Positions 1 through 7,609 of a DNA stretch of 64,000 nt are shown piece after piece (position 1 is the first letter of the stretch; each line of letters begins with the position of its first letter). Position numbers and translations under genes: made by a program. Under the pieces are notes generated by a model that saw nothing but the letters and a program-made list of their open reading frames with translations, did no database searches and was not told where the DNA came from. The DNA is taken from positions 1 to 64,000 of the forward strand of contig PHBH01000018.1 of NCBI GenBank assembly GCA_002840535.1. Direction: 5' to 3'. The DNA is from Deltaproteobacteria bacterium HGW-Deltaproteobacteria-15. GTDB taxonomy: Bacteria; Desulfobacterota; DSM-4660; Desulfatiglandales; HGW-15.

Positions 1-163
1 GTCCCACCCCTTCGGGGCGGTGCCCATTTTCTCCGCGCTTCGCTTGGAGTCCCACCCCTTCGGGGCGGTGCCCATTTTCTCCACGCTTCGCTTGGAGTCC
101 CACCCCTTCGGGGCGGTGCCCTTTTTCCCCGCAGCTTGTTGTAGCGAAGCGGAGAATGGGGTC
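1..163. repeat. Tandem 48-bp palindromic repeat (family R1)
   Basis: Two and a half copies of a 48-bp unit begin at 1, 49 and 97. Each contains a CCCC-TTC-GGGG hairpin followed by a CTCCGCGCTTCGCTTGGAG block. The third copy runs into CCCCGCAGCTTG and then an inverted version (AGCGAAGCGGAGAATGGGG), so the array ends in an inverted repeat. Another copy sits at 2004-2100. There are no unique spacers, so this is not a CRISPR array. It resembles REP/BIME-type intergenic elements; the function is unknown. The window starts inside the array, so its left end is not visible. Confidence 0.85.
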
Positions 164-279
164 TCGCTTGCGCGGTGTTCGAGCGTAGCGAAGAAAAATC
201 CCGTTAGCTGGGCTGCAGGAAGCTTCAATGCAGAACCGGCGGCAAAAATTTTGTGATTCTGCGCTGCGAGGGATAAGAG

Positions 280-774
280 ATGGAAAAAAAGAACGCCTTA
301 TCAGACAAAGGCGGCAAAGCGGTCATTGATTTCCTCATCAATATTCCCATGTTCGACAGCCTTTCTCCCGATGAATTGAGGATGGTCGCCAAGCACATGA
401 ATTTCATGGATTTGAATGCGGGGGAGATTCTCTTCAGGGAAGGAGAAAAGGGCGACTACGTCTGTTTTGTCGCCGAGGGATCGTTGGATGTTGTCAAGAG
501 ATCGGGAAAGGGTCATTTCGCGACTCTTGCCACACTGACAAGGGGTCGCTCCATAGGAGAAATGGCGGTGATTGACGAGTTCCCTCGCTCGGCCACAGTT
601 CGAGCCTGCACGTCTGCGGCTCTCGTGATCCTCACCCGCAAGGGATTTGATGTTATCCTGGAGCAGCATCCGGGCATAGGAGTGAAAATCCTGAAGGGCA
701 TTTCGCGCCTCTTAAGCCAGAACCTTCGCAAGACATCCAGCAGGTTGGCCGATTATCTGCTCCCTCTCAGCTGA
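280..774 (+). CDS. Cyclic nucleotide-binding domain protein, no output domain
   Basis: A 164-residue protein consisting almost entirely of one CAP-family effector domain (about residues 17-145). It shows the beta-roll (LNAGEILFREGEKGDYV) and a phosphate-binding-cassette-like RSIGEMAVIDEFPRSATV, which matches the GE...RSA pattern of cNMP-binding proteins. A C-terminal helix ends the protein, and no DNA-binding helix-turn-helix follows. It is therefore probably not a CRP-type regulator but a stand-alone sensor acting through a partner. It is monocistronic, between repeat R1 and the DUF3135 gene. Two more cNMP-binding proteins and a class III cyclase lie in this window. Whether cAMP, cGMP or another ligand binds cannot be told. 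Confidence 0.85.
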   Translation: MEKKNALSDKGGKAVIDFLINIPMFDSLSPDELRMVAKHMNFMDLNAGEILFREGEKGDYVCFVAEGSLDVVKRSGKGHFATLATLTRGRSIGEMAVIDEFPRSATVRACTSAALVILTRKGFDVILEQHPGIGVKILKGISRLLSQNLRKTSSRLADYLLPLS

Positions 775-782
775 TCGTATCC

Positions 783-811
783 TTGACAAAAAAAGGATAA
801 GAGTTCATATT
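783..811 (+). promoter_or_regulatory. Sigma-70-type promoter for the DUF3135 gene
   Basis: A perfect -35 box TTGACA (783-788) is followed by a 17-bp spacer and a -10-like CATATT (806-811). It lies 56 bp upstream of the start at 867. The call is by consensus match only. Confidence 0.5.
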
Positions 812-866
812 GTCTTCTATTAGGAGCACATGTCCTGTGGCGGTTTTTCCACTTCCGAGGTGATCA

Positions 867-1199
867 ATGGCCGGTCTGATGTGGGAAGAAGAGCGAGAAA
901 AGAGACGAAGTGAATCCCTCAAGAATCACGAAAGACTTTCAAGGTTGTTCAGGGAAGACAGATTCTCGTTCGAGAGGGAGAGAAGAAACGCCATCAGGGA
1001 ACTGATCGACAGCGCCCCGGATGAAGAGCAGAAGAAGAGGCTCTGGGATCTGCAGAATTCCTGGGATAAAAAGATGAAGGGCGCAGGCTCCGCCCACAAC
1101 CGGATCGTTCTGGCAAAGGTTATTTTCTGGGACCATTTCCACAATGTCTGGAATCCGGAAATCCAGAGACTCAACCGCATTCTCAACGAGTCAGACTGA
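867..1199 (+). CDS. DUF3135 family protein
   Basis: A 110-residue, charged, helical protein with no signal peptide. Residues about 25-95 resemble the DUF3135 pattern: LxREDxxxFExxR, then an ELIDSAP-like turn, then LQxxxDKK and a terminal aromatic WDHF segment. That family has no known function. The gene has its own sigma-70-like promoter, and its last 9 bp overlap the end of a small convergent gene on the other strand. Family assignment is by recalled pattern rather than a profile search. Confidence 0.7.
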   Translation: MAGLMWEEEREKRRSESLKNHERLSRLFREDRFSFERERRNAIRELIDSAPDEEQKKRLWDLQNSWDKKMKGAGSAHNRIVLAKVIFWDHFHNVWNPEIQRLNRILNESD

Positions 1200-1361
1200 A
1201 TCTGAAGACTCTGTCTCGACCCCGACCGTCCTCAATTCCTCAAACTGTTTGGACATCCTTGAGAACTCCCGGTCGGAGTCGCCCGCCCTGGCCGATTCGA
1301 ATGCAAAATTCAATTCAGCCAGCTTCCATGCCATCTGATCGAACTCGCCGCCTTTTTCCAT
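1191..1361 (-). CDS. Small hypothetical protein, 56 aa
   Basis: This reading frame starts with ATG at 1361, preceded by GAGG about 10 nt upstream, and ends with TGA at 1191. The product begins MEKGGEFDQMAWKLAEL and is acidic and mostly helical, without membrane segments or cysteines. Its 3' end overlaps the convergent DUF3135 gene by 9 bp. No family is recognised. Balanced amino-acid use and a plausible ribosome site favour a real gene, but its shortness leaves doubt. Confidence 0.45.
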   Translation of the reverse strand: MEKGGEFDQMAWKLAELNFAFESARAGDSDREFSRMSKQFEELRTVGVETESSDSV

Positions 1362-1578
1362 TTACACGCCTCGTTTATCTGCTCTTCGATTTCAGTTCAA
1401 CTCTATCTCGGGGAGTCGCCCTCATGTGTTTTGCACAATTCATACCAACCCCCCTTAGTGTTCTTTTCCCATGGAAATTCTACTACAAAGTCCCTCTTCC
1501 CATGACCTGGCGTCATGTTCCTGACGTTTACTCCTCTTTGTTTATCGGTTATGATCACAAAAAGGTTAGAGCATAATC

Positions 1579-1935
1579 ATGAATCATCAGCAAAAGACTA
1601 TTGCCCGTGTCCTTCTCCTTCTACTGGCGATAGCTTGCCACCCTGCCTCGGCTCTGAATGCGAAGCCCAAGGTCTCCTGCGAGGTGAAGGTCGTGGCAAG
1701 CCACCCTGCCCTGGTCACCTTCACCTGGGATGTGAGGGTGGAATCCGAACGCTCCTGGGATGCTTGTGACCTGATCATCTCCTTTGAAGATGAGAAAGGG
1801 CGCGAGATTCACTCTCTGCGGGAGACGCTCGCCATCAAGACAGGATCATCGCACTTCTCCGGTCATGATGTCTGCGATGCCGAAGTCTGGAAGAGGATTA
1901 GAAAGTATGTGACTACCTTTGATTGTGTTTTCTGA
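1579..1935 (+). CDS. Secreted hypothetical protein, 118 aa
   Basis: Residues 1-26 form a clear Sec signal peptide (basic start, run of leucines, HPASA cleavage region). The mature part is a small, probably beta-rich domain with four cysteines that could make two disulfides. An extended region (VTFTWDVRVESERSW) recalls FxLYD-like beta-sandwich domains, but this is only a resemblance. It is predicted to be periplasmic. It is followed directly by a copy of repeat R1. No function can be assigned. Confidence 0.65.
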   Translation: MNHQQKTIARVLLLLLAIACHPASALNAKPKVSCEVKVVASHPALVTFTWDVRVESERSWDACDLIISFEDEKGREIHSLRETLAIKTGSSHFSGHDVCDAEVWKRIRKYVTTFDCVF

Positions 1936-2003
1936 AAAGCGGGACGTGAACCGAAACAGCGCGAGCGAATCCAAAACAGATGGAAGTCTTGGCGAGGTGG
2001 AAG

Positions 2004-2100
2004 ATTCTCCGCGCTTCGCTTGGAGTCCCACCCCTTCGGGGCGGTGCCCATTTTCTCCGCGCTTCGCTTGGAGTCCCACCCCCAGCTTGCTACGGGGAGA
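2004..2100. repeat. Repeat R1, second locus
   Basis: One full 48-bp R1 unit plus flanking half units, nearly identical to positions 1-163. It ends in CCCCCAGCTTGCTACGGGG, another short inverted repeat. It separates the convergent ends of the secreted protein gene and the PATAN/cNMP gene, so it may act as a bidirectional 3'-end structure. Confidence 0.8.
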
Positions 2101-2105
2101 TCCAA

Positions 2106-3221
2106 TCATGCTGTTTTTCGGTTGGATTGGTTCGGGCCGGAATCGGCGGTCCTGTTCCGAATGGTCCATGCCCTTCTGGTCGTCGCAAGGATGATGTCGG
2201 CAGTGCACTGAACGAAGCCTTTGAAAGTTCTGGACAGTAGCCCGATCTCGCTCGGGAATGAGTCGACTTGGAATCTCCCCTTCTCGCACCCTATCCGGAT
2301 GATCGACCCGAGAGGAGATTCCGATTCATAATCACGACAAAAGAGATCGCGGGAGCCGACGCGGACGGGTTCAGCTTGTGGATGGTTGCCGCATTTCGTG
2401 AGTAACAGGAGGAGATCGTCCGATGCCTTCTTCACCTCTGTCGACATGTTCAAGAGAGATTTTCGAAAAGCCGAAGAAAGGCTCATGAGTTCTGTAGACA
2501 ATCTGTGAGTGTCAAGGAGGGCTGCCTTGACTTCTCCGACCGCGGTAACTGTCGCCGCCCTGACGTGATCGCCGAAAACAAGGACCTCCAACCCACCTAT
2601 GAAGCTCCCCTCTCCGAGACAGACGATGGGAATCTCCTCCCCCTCTTTCTCCCGTGAGACAATGGCCCTGCCTTCCAGGATCACCCAGATCCAGTTTCCA
2701 TACGAACCTTCTGAAACGATCCTCCTTCGATCTTCAAAACTTTCTTCTGCGAGGATAAGACTATAATCAATAAGAGAGCCCTTGATAACGGCCAGATCAG
2801 TCCCGTAACTGCCGGATAAGCCGCCGGATCGATACGGGATCAGCCGTTGTGGAACGCCCAATTTTTTTATCAGCCCGTCATCAAGCATGCGAAGCGCATC
2901 CAGAACGATCTCCATGCGCCCCTTTCTAATCGTGCGTCTACCCGAAAACTCCTGCGGTCGAAATTCAAATCGTCCCTCCTGCCAACCGAAAAACGAGTGA
3001 AGTGCATCCATCCCGAACCACGCGCCCCATCTTGCATCAACGGGCTCACCGGAGACGAAGTGGATTTCTCCATGAATTTTCGAAAAGTCGCTTGAGAGGC
3101 GCAGAATACCGGTGTAATTGCCTCCACCCAGTAATTGGAAGAGATCCGCAAGGGAGACAAACTCCAGATCGCCAGCCAGATCCGCTCTCCTATTCACGTC
3201 GGCACCCTGTTGCAGGATCAC
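2106..3221 (-). CDS. PATAN (DUF4388) plus cNMP-binding domain protein
   Basis: A 371-residue cytoplasmic protein. Residues about 16-115 match the DUF4388/PATAN domain: LADLFQLLGGGNYTGILRL, then FVSGEPVDARWG and FEFRPQEF. Residues about 145-270 form a cNMP-binding beta-roll (GSYGNWIWVILEGRAIVS, GEGSFIGGLEVL). The usual R-S/T-A of the phosphate cassette reads HVRAATV here, so ligand binding may be altered. The last about 100 residues are unassigned. It starts with GTG at 3221, overlapping the TGA of the TPR gene upstream by 4 bp, so the two genes are translationally coupled. PATAN proteins often take part in gliding, polarity or two-component networks; the role here is unknown. Confidence 0.75.
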   Translation of the reverse strand: MILQQGADVNRRADLAGDLEFVSLADLFQLLGGGNYTGILRLSSDFSKIHGEIHFVSGEPVDARWGAWFGMDALHSFFGWQEGRFEFRPQEFSGRRTIRKGRMEIVLDALRMLDDGLIKKLGVPQRLIPYRSGGLSGSYGTDLAVIKGSLIDYSLILAEESFEDRRRIVSEGSYGNWIWVILEGRAIVSREKEGEEIPIVCLGEGSFIGGLEVLVFGDHVRAATVTAVGEVKAALLDTHRLSTELMSLSSAFRKSLLNMSTEVKKASDDLLLLLTKCGNHPQAEPVRVGSRDLFCRDYESESPLGSIIRIGCEKGRFQVDSFPSEIGLLSRTFKGFVQCTADIILATTRRAWTIRNRTADSGPNQSNRKTA

Positions 3222-4129
3222 CCTGTCTGATCGAATGATATGTCAAAGAGATAATCCCCCTTTTTCGGCCCGTGTTTGATCAGCGTCTTGCCTGTAACTC
3301 TTCCTGTGCCTCTGAAGAAGGCTATTGGAGAATAGAACCCCATCCTGAGGAACCTGGCCCCGGGTTGAAGGATCCTGATCAAGTCTTTTCTGGAACTCGG
3401 AGCGACAACACTCACCACATCCCCGAATTGAAAGCTCACCTTTAACTCTTCAGTTCTTTCCTTGAGTTCACCTTCCTCAAATTCGAACGTCACTGATGTG
3501 ATTTCCGGATCGCCCTCCTCGATCGGCTTTCCAGGGCGGTTCACTCCTGCAGGAATCATTTCAGAACCAGGCAACTCCGCCTCTATCCCCCTCTCGATAA
3601 GGGATGTCTGGAGAAAATCCCGGAGATGCAAGAGTTCCTGATTGGTGAGAAGACTTCTAGCGTTCCATTGCCCCAATCGATCGATGGCGGATTCGGCTTG
3701 ATCGAGAAACAGAGAGCAGGCGAGGATGTTCTTGGCCGATGCCAGAGGGCGGATCCCTTCGGCGAGAAGAGTCTCAAACTCTTCACGCGCTCTCTTGTAC
3801 TGTCCAAATTTCATCAGGGCTACGGCGCCTTCGAACGCGGTGTTTTCTCTTGTGCCGGAGAAGGAAAAGAGATCCTTGATGAGATTCTGCTTCTCTTCCG
3901 TGAGTTCAGGGGTGTCATCGGCTCCCTCGACCTCGGCAATGTCCGCATCAACCATGTGGATCCTTTTCTCGACGAGTTCCTTGATCAGCGTCCGGTCCGA
4001 GAGGTCATTGTGCGCAGAAACGTAAGACAGCGCTTCGAGGTATTTTTCCTTGGCCTCCTCGTATAGCCCCTGTTTCCTGTAGAGGTCAGCCCCTTTTACC
4101 AGCGACTTGATGTATTCCCGTTCAGACAC
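3218..4129 (-). CDS. TPR-containing protein with PilZ-like C-terminus
   Basis: A 303-residue protein. The N-terminal half carries TPR-like helices (residues 1-45, LYRKQGLYEEAKEKYLEAL; 95-175, ALMKFGQYKRAREEFETLL). The C-terminal 110 residues are beta-rich (FQFGDVVSVVAPSSRKDLIRI, MGFYSPIAFFRGTGRVTG). That resembles a degenerate PilZ or PilZ-like beta-barrel but lacks an obvious RxxxR motif. The start is GTG at 4129 with GGAGGGAAGG just upstream. It forms a two-gene operon with the PATAN/cNMP gene (4-bp overlap), suggesting a shared scaffold or sensor function. Confidence 0.6.
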   Translation of the reverse strand: MSEREYIKSLVKGADLYRKQGLYEEAKEKYLEALSYVSAHNDLSDRTLIKELVEKRIHMVDADIAEVEGADDTPELTEEKQNLIKDLFSFSGTRENTAFEGAVALMKFGQYKRAREEFETLLAEGIRPLASAKNILACSLFLDQAESAIDRLGQWNARSLLTNQELLHLRDFLQTSLIERGIEAELPGSEMIPAGVNRPGKPIEEGDPEITSVTFEFEEGELKERTEELKVSFQFGDVVSVVAPSSRKDLIRILQPGARFLRMGFYSPIAFFRGTGRVTGKTLIKHGPKKGDYLFDISFDQTG

Positions 4130-4454
4130 TTTCCTTCCCTCCCGAACTTGAGGCTCCTGCTATTGCAGGGTGAAGCAATGTGCGTGCCCAGAAGAGAGTC
4201 CTCTGGACAATATCCTTAAGTATAAGTGATTACATGGTTTTATATATTGATCGCTCTGGGGCAGCCATGAATTCACATGAAGTGTATGCGATGGAATACA
4301 GTGGGAGTGTCTAAAAAAATGCCTATGGGAGCATCCTTGACCTTATTCCTCGGGATGAGATCAAAAATACTGGCAATTAAATCTCCTGCTTAGGCCACTT
4401 ATGTGATGTGGATTATCTAAAACTAAAGACAGTATTTTATGAAACCCTATGAAA
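4130..4454. other. Divergent intergenic region
   Basis: About 325 bp between the divergent TPR gene and the sigma-54 activator, AT-richer than its surroundings. It should hold promoters for both. No convincing -24/-12 or -35/-10 pair, gene or RNA was found. The candidate TGGCAATTAAATCTCCTGCT (about 4372-4391) has the wrong -24/-12 spacing. Confidence 0.5.
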
Positions 4455-4468
4455 GAAAGTATACTTTC
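4455..4468. promoter_or_regulatory. Perfect 14-bp palindrome upstream of sigma-54 activator
   Basis: GAAAGTATACTTTC is a perfect palindrome about 60 bp upstream of the preferred start codon (4529). It could be an operator for autoregulation. It would fall inside the coding region if the upstream ATG at 4439 were used, but that ATG has no good ribosome site. Confidence 0.35.
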
Positions 4469-4528
4469 TCTTTGATTCCTGCTAGTGTGCGTCACTTCCA
4501 TGAAACACTTTTTGATGCGGAGGGAACA

Positions 4529-6031
4529 ATGAAGGACAAACCGCAGCCTAATGAATTGATGATCGATCGCTTGAGAGAGATATCCTCCTGGGTTTCATCC
4601 GTTCTGGATCTGGATAATCTACTGGAGCTGATCATCGACAGCGTCACAAGGCTGATGGAGGCAAAGGCCAGTTCGTTACTGCTTTTGGATCAGAAAACAG
4701 GGAAGCTTTATTTTAAGGTGACATTGGGGGAGAAAAAGGAAGAAGTCAGAAAATTCGAAATCAGTCTCGGTCAGGGAATTGCCGGAATCGTTGCGGAAAC
4801 TGGAGAGCCTCTTCTCATCAACGATGTGACAAAGGACCCGCGATGGGATAAGGAGATCAGTGAAACCATCGGTTTCCAGACCCGTTCTATTGCCTGCGTG
4901 CCCATGAAAATTGAAGGTCACACGATTGGAGTCGTGGAGATCATCGATAAGGAAGACGGAAGCCCGATTCAAAAAGAAGATATGAAGATCCTGAGCGTCT
5001 TCGCCGAGCTTGCGTCCATGGCCATTCACAATGCCCGCATGATAAGCCAGGTGAAGAAGGAGAACCTGGATTTAAGAGAGGAGCTCGGAAGAAAACATCG
5101 AATTATCGGTGAGAGCCAGGGTCTGAAAAAGGTCATTACCGACGCCCTGAAAGTAGCCAACTCCAGGACCAGCACTCTCCTTCTGGGCGAAAGCGGAACC
5201 GGCAAAGAATTGCTGGCCCGATTGATCCATCATGCAGGCCCTCGCAAAGACAAGCCCATGATTGTGCTTAATTGCGCCGCCCTTCCGGAAACATTGCTGG
5301 AAGCAGAGCTTTTCGGATTTGAAAAAGGTGCCTTTACAGGCGCGACAACCCGAAATATCGGCAAGTTCGAACTTGCCGATGGCGGATCCATCTTCCTCGA
5401 TGAAATCGGAGAGATGGCTCCCGGCATGCAGGCTAAGTTATTGGGTGTATTGCAGGAGGGGGTCTTTTATCGGATTGGCGGAAGCAGCCCCATTTCCGTC
5501 GATGTCAGAGTGATCTCAGCCACGAATCGAGATGTGGTAAAAGACGTTCAGGACGGCAGGTTTCGAGAAGACCTCTATTACCGTCTCAATGTGGTTCAAA
5601 TCCACATGCCTGCATTGAGGGAAAGAAAGTCGGATATTCCCCTTATTTGCGCGCATTTCTTGAATCTTTTCAAGGAAGAGATGGGATTGCCCAATTTGAA
5701 GATCTCCCAGCCCGCTATGGACAAAATGCTCAACTACGACTGGCCGGGAAACGTCCGGGAGCTCAGGAACGCCATCGAGCGGGCAGTTGTGATGGGAAAC
5801 GGGCAAGAGGTTCTTCCCGAGGACCTCCCTATACGTTCCATAAAAAAGAGTTATCCGGGTCTTGAAGCGGGGCTTTCCCTCAGAGAGGCCGAGGATCGCT
5901 TCAAGAAACAGTTCATTGTCACGACCCTGAGGCATACCAGCGGGAACAGGAGCAAGGCGGCCAAAATCATGGGCATTCAGCGCACCTATCTCTCCCGATT
6001 GATATCCAAGTACGAACTGCAAGGCGCATGA
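4529..6031 (+). CDS. GAF-domain sigma-54-dependent regulator, Fis-type HTH
   Basis: A 500-residue activator. A GAF sensor domain (about residues 15-165) is followed by a short coiled linker. An AAA+ domain follows, with Walker A GESGTGKE, sigma-54 contact loop GAFTGA, Walker B GGSIFLDEIGEM and arginine-finger region [14 protein letters not shown]-terminal Fis-type HTH (NRSKAAKIMGIQRTYLSRLI) ends it. The start at 4529 is preferred over 4439 because of GCGGAGGGAAC just upstream. It activates RNA polymerase-sigma54 in response to a ligand bound by GAF. Its regulon is not evident, since no clear -24/-12 promoter was found next to it. Confidence 0.92.
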   Translation: MKDKPQPNELMIDRLREISSWVSSVLDLDNLLELIIDSVTRLMEAKASSLLLLDQKTGKLYFKVTLGEKKEEVRKFEISLGQGIAGIVAETGEPLLINDVTKDPRWDKEISETIGFQTRSIACVPMKIEGHTIGVVEIIDKEDGSPIQKEDMKILSVFAELASMAIHNARMISQVKKENLDLREELGRKHRIIGESQGLKKVITDALKVANSRTSTLLLGESGTGKELLARLIHHAGPRKDKPMIVLNCAALPETLLEAELFGFEKGAFTGATTRNIGKFELADGGSIFLDEIGEMAPGMQAKLLGVLQEGVFYRIGGSSPISVDVRVISATNRDVVKDVQDGRFREDLYYRLNVVQIHMPALRERKSDIPLICAHFLNLFKEEMGLPNLKISQPAMDKMLNYDWPGNVRELRNAIERAVVMGNGQEVLPEDLPIRSIKKSYPGLEAGLSLREAEDRFKKQFIVTTLRHTSGNRSKAAKIMGIQRTYLSRLISKYELQGA

Positions 6032-6039
6032 ACCCCGAG

Positions 6040-6105
6040 CCCTCAAGAGGACTTTGCCTTTTTGGGACTCGCTCGCCAACCCCGCGCCAAGCTTCGGGGT
6101 CAGCA
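6040..6105. repeat. Dispersed repeat R1b
   Basis: The pattern CTCAAGAGGA...CTCGCTCGCCAACCCCGC...GGGGTCAGC recurs at 7541-7609 and shares the CCCCGC/GGGG hairpin type with R1. It lies between the convergent sigma-54 activator and HTH/Zn-ribbon genes. Confidence 0.6.
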
Positions 6106-6119
6106 CTCACTGTTTCGGT

Positions 6120-6449
6120 TCAGGAGAGCTTATAGACAGGCATCTGGATCCGGGTTCCCCTGCAGCTGGGACATCGGCCCGGACGAGTGAACCGCTCCCG
6201 CTCCTTGAAAATATACCCGCAACTCAGACAGGCAAACGGAGGAACTCTTAGTCTTTTCCCTCGGGAAGTCATGGTTCGACTGATATGGGCGAGGTGGTCA
6301 TACACCTCCTTTTCCCGAATGCCGACTCTTTGGGATATGTCCCGTGCAGTAAGCTCCTCCTGTTCCAGGAGATGAGTGATCCTCTGCCGCACCGTCCCTG
6401 CCTGCACCCCGGAAAACTCACCCGGCGGTATGTTGTCTGGATCTTTCAT
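6120..6449 (-). CDS. HTH plus zinc-ribbon transcriptional regulator (COG3357-like)
   Basis: A 109-residue protein. The N-terminal winged-helix-like segment (VRQRITHLLEQEELTARDIS, then EKEVYDHLAHI) is followed by a C-terminal zinc ribbon with CLSCGYIF and CPSCRG cysteine pairs. This arrangement matches predicted regulators in which an ArsR-like HTH is fused to a Zn ribbon, a type common in archaea and Desulfobacterota. Target genes are unknown. It is monocistronic. Confidence 0.75.
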   Translation of the reverse strand: MKDPDNIPPGEFSGVQAGTVRQRITHLLEQEELTARDISQRVGIREKEVYDHLAHISRTMTSRGKRLRVPPFACLSCGYIFKERERFTRPGRCPSCRGTRIQMPVYKLS

Positions 6450-6535
6450 CGGAGAACGCCCTTGATATCCTATGTTAGTAGATCCGTTTGGCAGTGAAAA
6501 GATATTAACGGTGAGTTCCCATGAGCGTTCAAGTG

Positions 6536-6550
6536 TGGCGCGCCTGCCGT
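6536..6550. repeat. 15-bp copy of the tRNA-Arg 3' end (possible att remnant)
   Basis: TGGCGCGCCTGCCGT is identical to positions 7463-7477, which cover the encoded CCA, the acceptor 3' strand and the edge of the T stem of tRNA-Arg. It is a direct repeat placed downstream of the tRNA 3' end, as expected for an integration site. No integrase lies between the copies. Confidence 0.45.
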
Positions 6551-6673
6551 AAACCCTCCTCCGTTCACCTGTCTCCTGGGGGCTATGATCCTGGTGAGGA
6601 ACCCATTCTCAAGGTGAGGAGCGGACGAGTGCCACCCCCGCCGTCCCCACCCGGTCCCTCTCCTGCCTTGCTC

Positions 6674-6973
6674 CTATGCCGGAGGTTCAAAGTAAATGGG
6701 TTTGCTCATCTCAGAAAAAGTGAAGGTGTGGAAAACGTTATACCCATTGTAATCCATCACTCTCAGATCGTCACTTTGCCTGAGGTCTCCCAGCACGACT
6801 TGATAATGGTTACCGTATCTAGATTTGACTTTTTCCAGAGGGACTTCAGAGGCGATGTACTTTGTTATGCCTTTGGCTTTGAGTTTTGCTACTAATGTGG
6901 GATGGTCGAGTGCCTCGTAGGTGGTTAAAATCAGAATGGGACCTGTTCCGGTGAAAATAATGGCAGCCTTCAT
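6674..6973 (-). CDS. Conserved hypothetical protein, 99 aa
   Basis: A small soluble alpha/beta protein starting MKAAIIFTGTGPILILTTYE, with no signal peptide or metal motif. Similar short proteins are, as I recall, annotated only as cytosolic or hypothetical in Desulfobacterota. It lies with the lipoprotein gene between the tRNA-Arg gene and the copy of its 3' end, so it may have come in with a small integrated element. Function unknown. Confidence 0.6.
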   Translation of the reverse strand: MKAAIIFTGTGPILILTTYEALDHPTLVAKLKAKGITKYIASEVPLEKVKSRYGNHYQVVLGDLRQSDDLRVMDYNGYNVFHTFTFSEMSKPIYFEPPA

Positions 6974-7063
6974 ATTCTCACCCCCTTTCTTTTATTGATT
7001 CTACGGGCAAACGAAAGAGGATGCAACTTATCTCAAAGGGAGGATGTCGTAACTGGGATGTTG

Positions 7064-7441
7064 CTATGATCGAGAGTATAAGAGAGGCGTCAGCACACGC
7101 TGTTGTGAGCCCTTTATCTCCGCAACTCTCCCGTCCCTGAGGTAAACGAAGAAGGCGGGCACGGGACGGAGTTCGCCTCCAGAACCTACTTCAGTTGTCA
7201 TGTAGGCCCATACTTTCATGTGGTCTTCACGGTCAATCTGTCCGGGCTGCCCCATGATAGCCAAGGCCATCTCTTCCGTCATCCCCACCTCGACTCGGCC
7301 CTCCGCCACTCGCTCCACTGTCGCCCGGTCCCACTCAGGATGTTGGGATTGGACTTTTTGCAGACGGGCTTCTCGTGAGACTGTGCACCCGCTTGAGAGA
7401 ATCGACACAGCCATAATAAGGACAATCGTCATTCTGCTCAT
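7064..7441 (-). CDS. Lipoprotein with SmpA/BamE-like domain
   Basis: A 125-residue protein with a lipoprotein signal (MSRMTIVLIMAVSILSSGC, lipobox SSGC at residues 16-19). The mature part has the SmpA/BamE-like pattern VEVGMTEEMALAIMGQPGQI, then a beta strand ending DGRVAEIKG. BamE-type domains join outer-membrane protein assembly, but stand-alone versions like this are widespread and not all belong to the Bam complex. Predicted to be membrane-anchored in the periplasm. Confidence 0.7.
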   Translation of the reverse strand: MSRMTIVLIMAVSILSSGCTVSREARLQKVQSQHPEWDRATVERVAEGRVEVGMTEEMALAIMGQPGQIDREDHMKVWAYMTTEVGSGGELRPVPAFFVYLRDGRVAEIKGSQQRVLTPLLYSRS

Positions 7442-7462
7442 GTTTGTGGACTCTCTGGTTTA

Positions 7463-7539
7463 TGGCGCGCCTGCCGTGATTCGAACACGGGGCCTGCGGA
7501 TTAGAAGTCCGCTGCTCTATCCAGCTGAGCTACAGGCGC
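7463..7539 (-). tRNA. tRNA-Arg (anticodon TCT)
   Basis: The cloverleaf folds on the minus strand. The acceptor stem is GCGCCTG/CAGGCGC, the D arm TAGCTCAGCTGGATAGAGCA, and the anticodon stem-loop GCGGA-CTTCTAA-TCCGC. The T arm is CCGTG-TTCGAAT-CACGG. The discriminator is G and CCA is encoded (7463-7465). The anticodon TCT reads AGA codons. Confidence 0.95.
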
Positions 7540-7540
7540 A

Positions 7541-7609
7541 CTCAAGAGGATTTTCTATCTGTTCTTGCCCTCGCTCGCTAACCCCGCAGCTTGCTGCAGG
7601 GTCAACGAA
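7541..7609. repeat. Dispersed repeat R1b, second copy
   Basis: It shares CTCAAGAGGA...CTCGCTCGC.AACCCCGC...GGGTCA with 6040-6105. It overlaps the 3' end of the 7555-8964 gene, so the repeat supplies that protein's last residues. Confidence 0.6.

Noticed and set aside
1..163. CRISPR-like array
   Set aside because: The 48-bp units are directly abutting with no unique spacers, and no cas genes are present.
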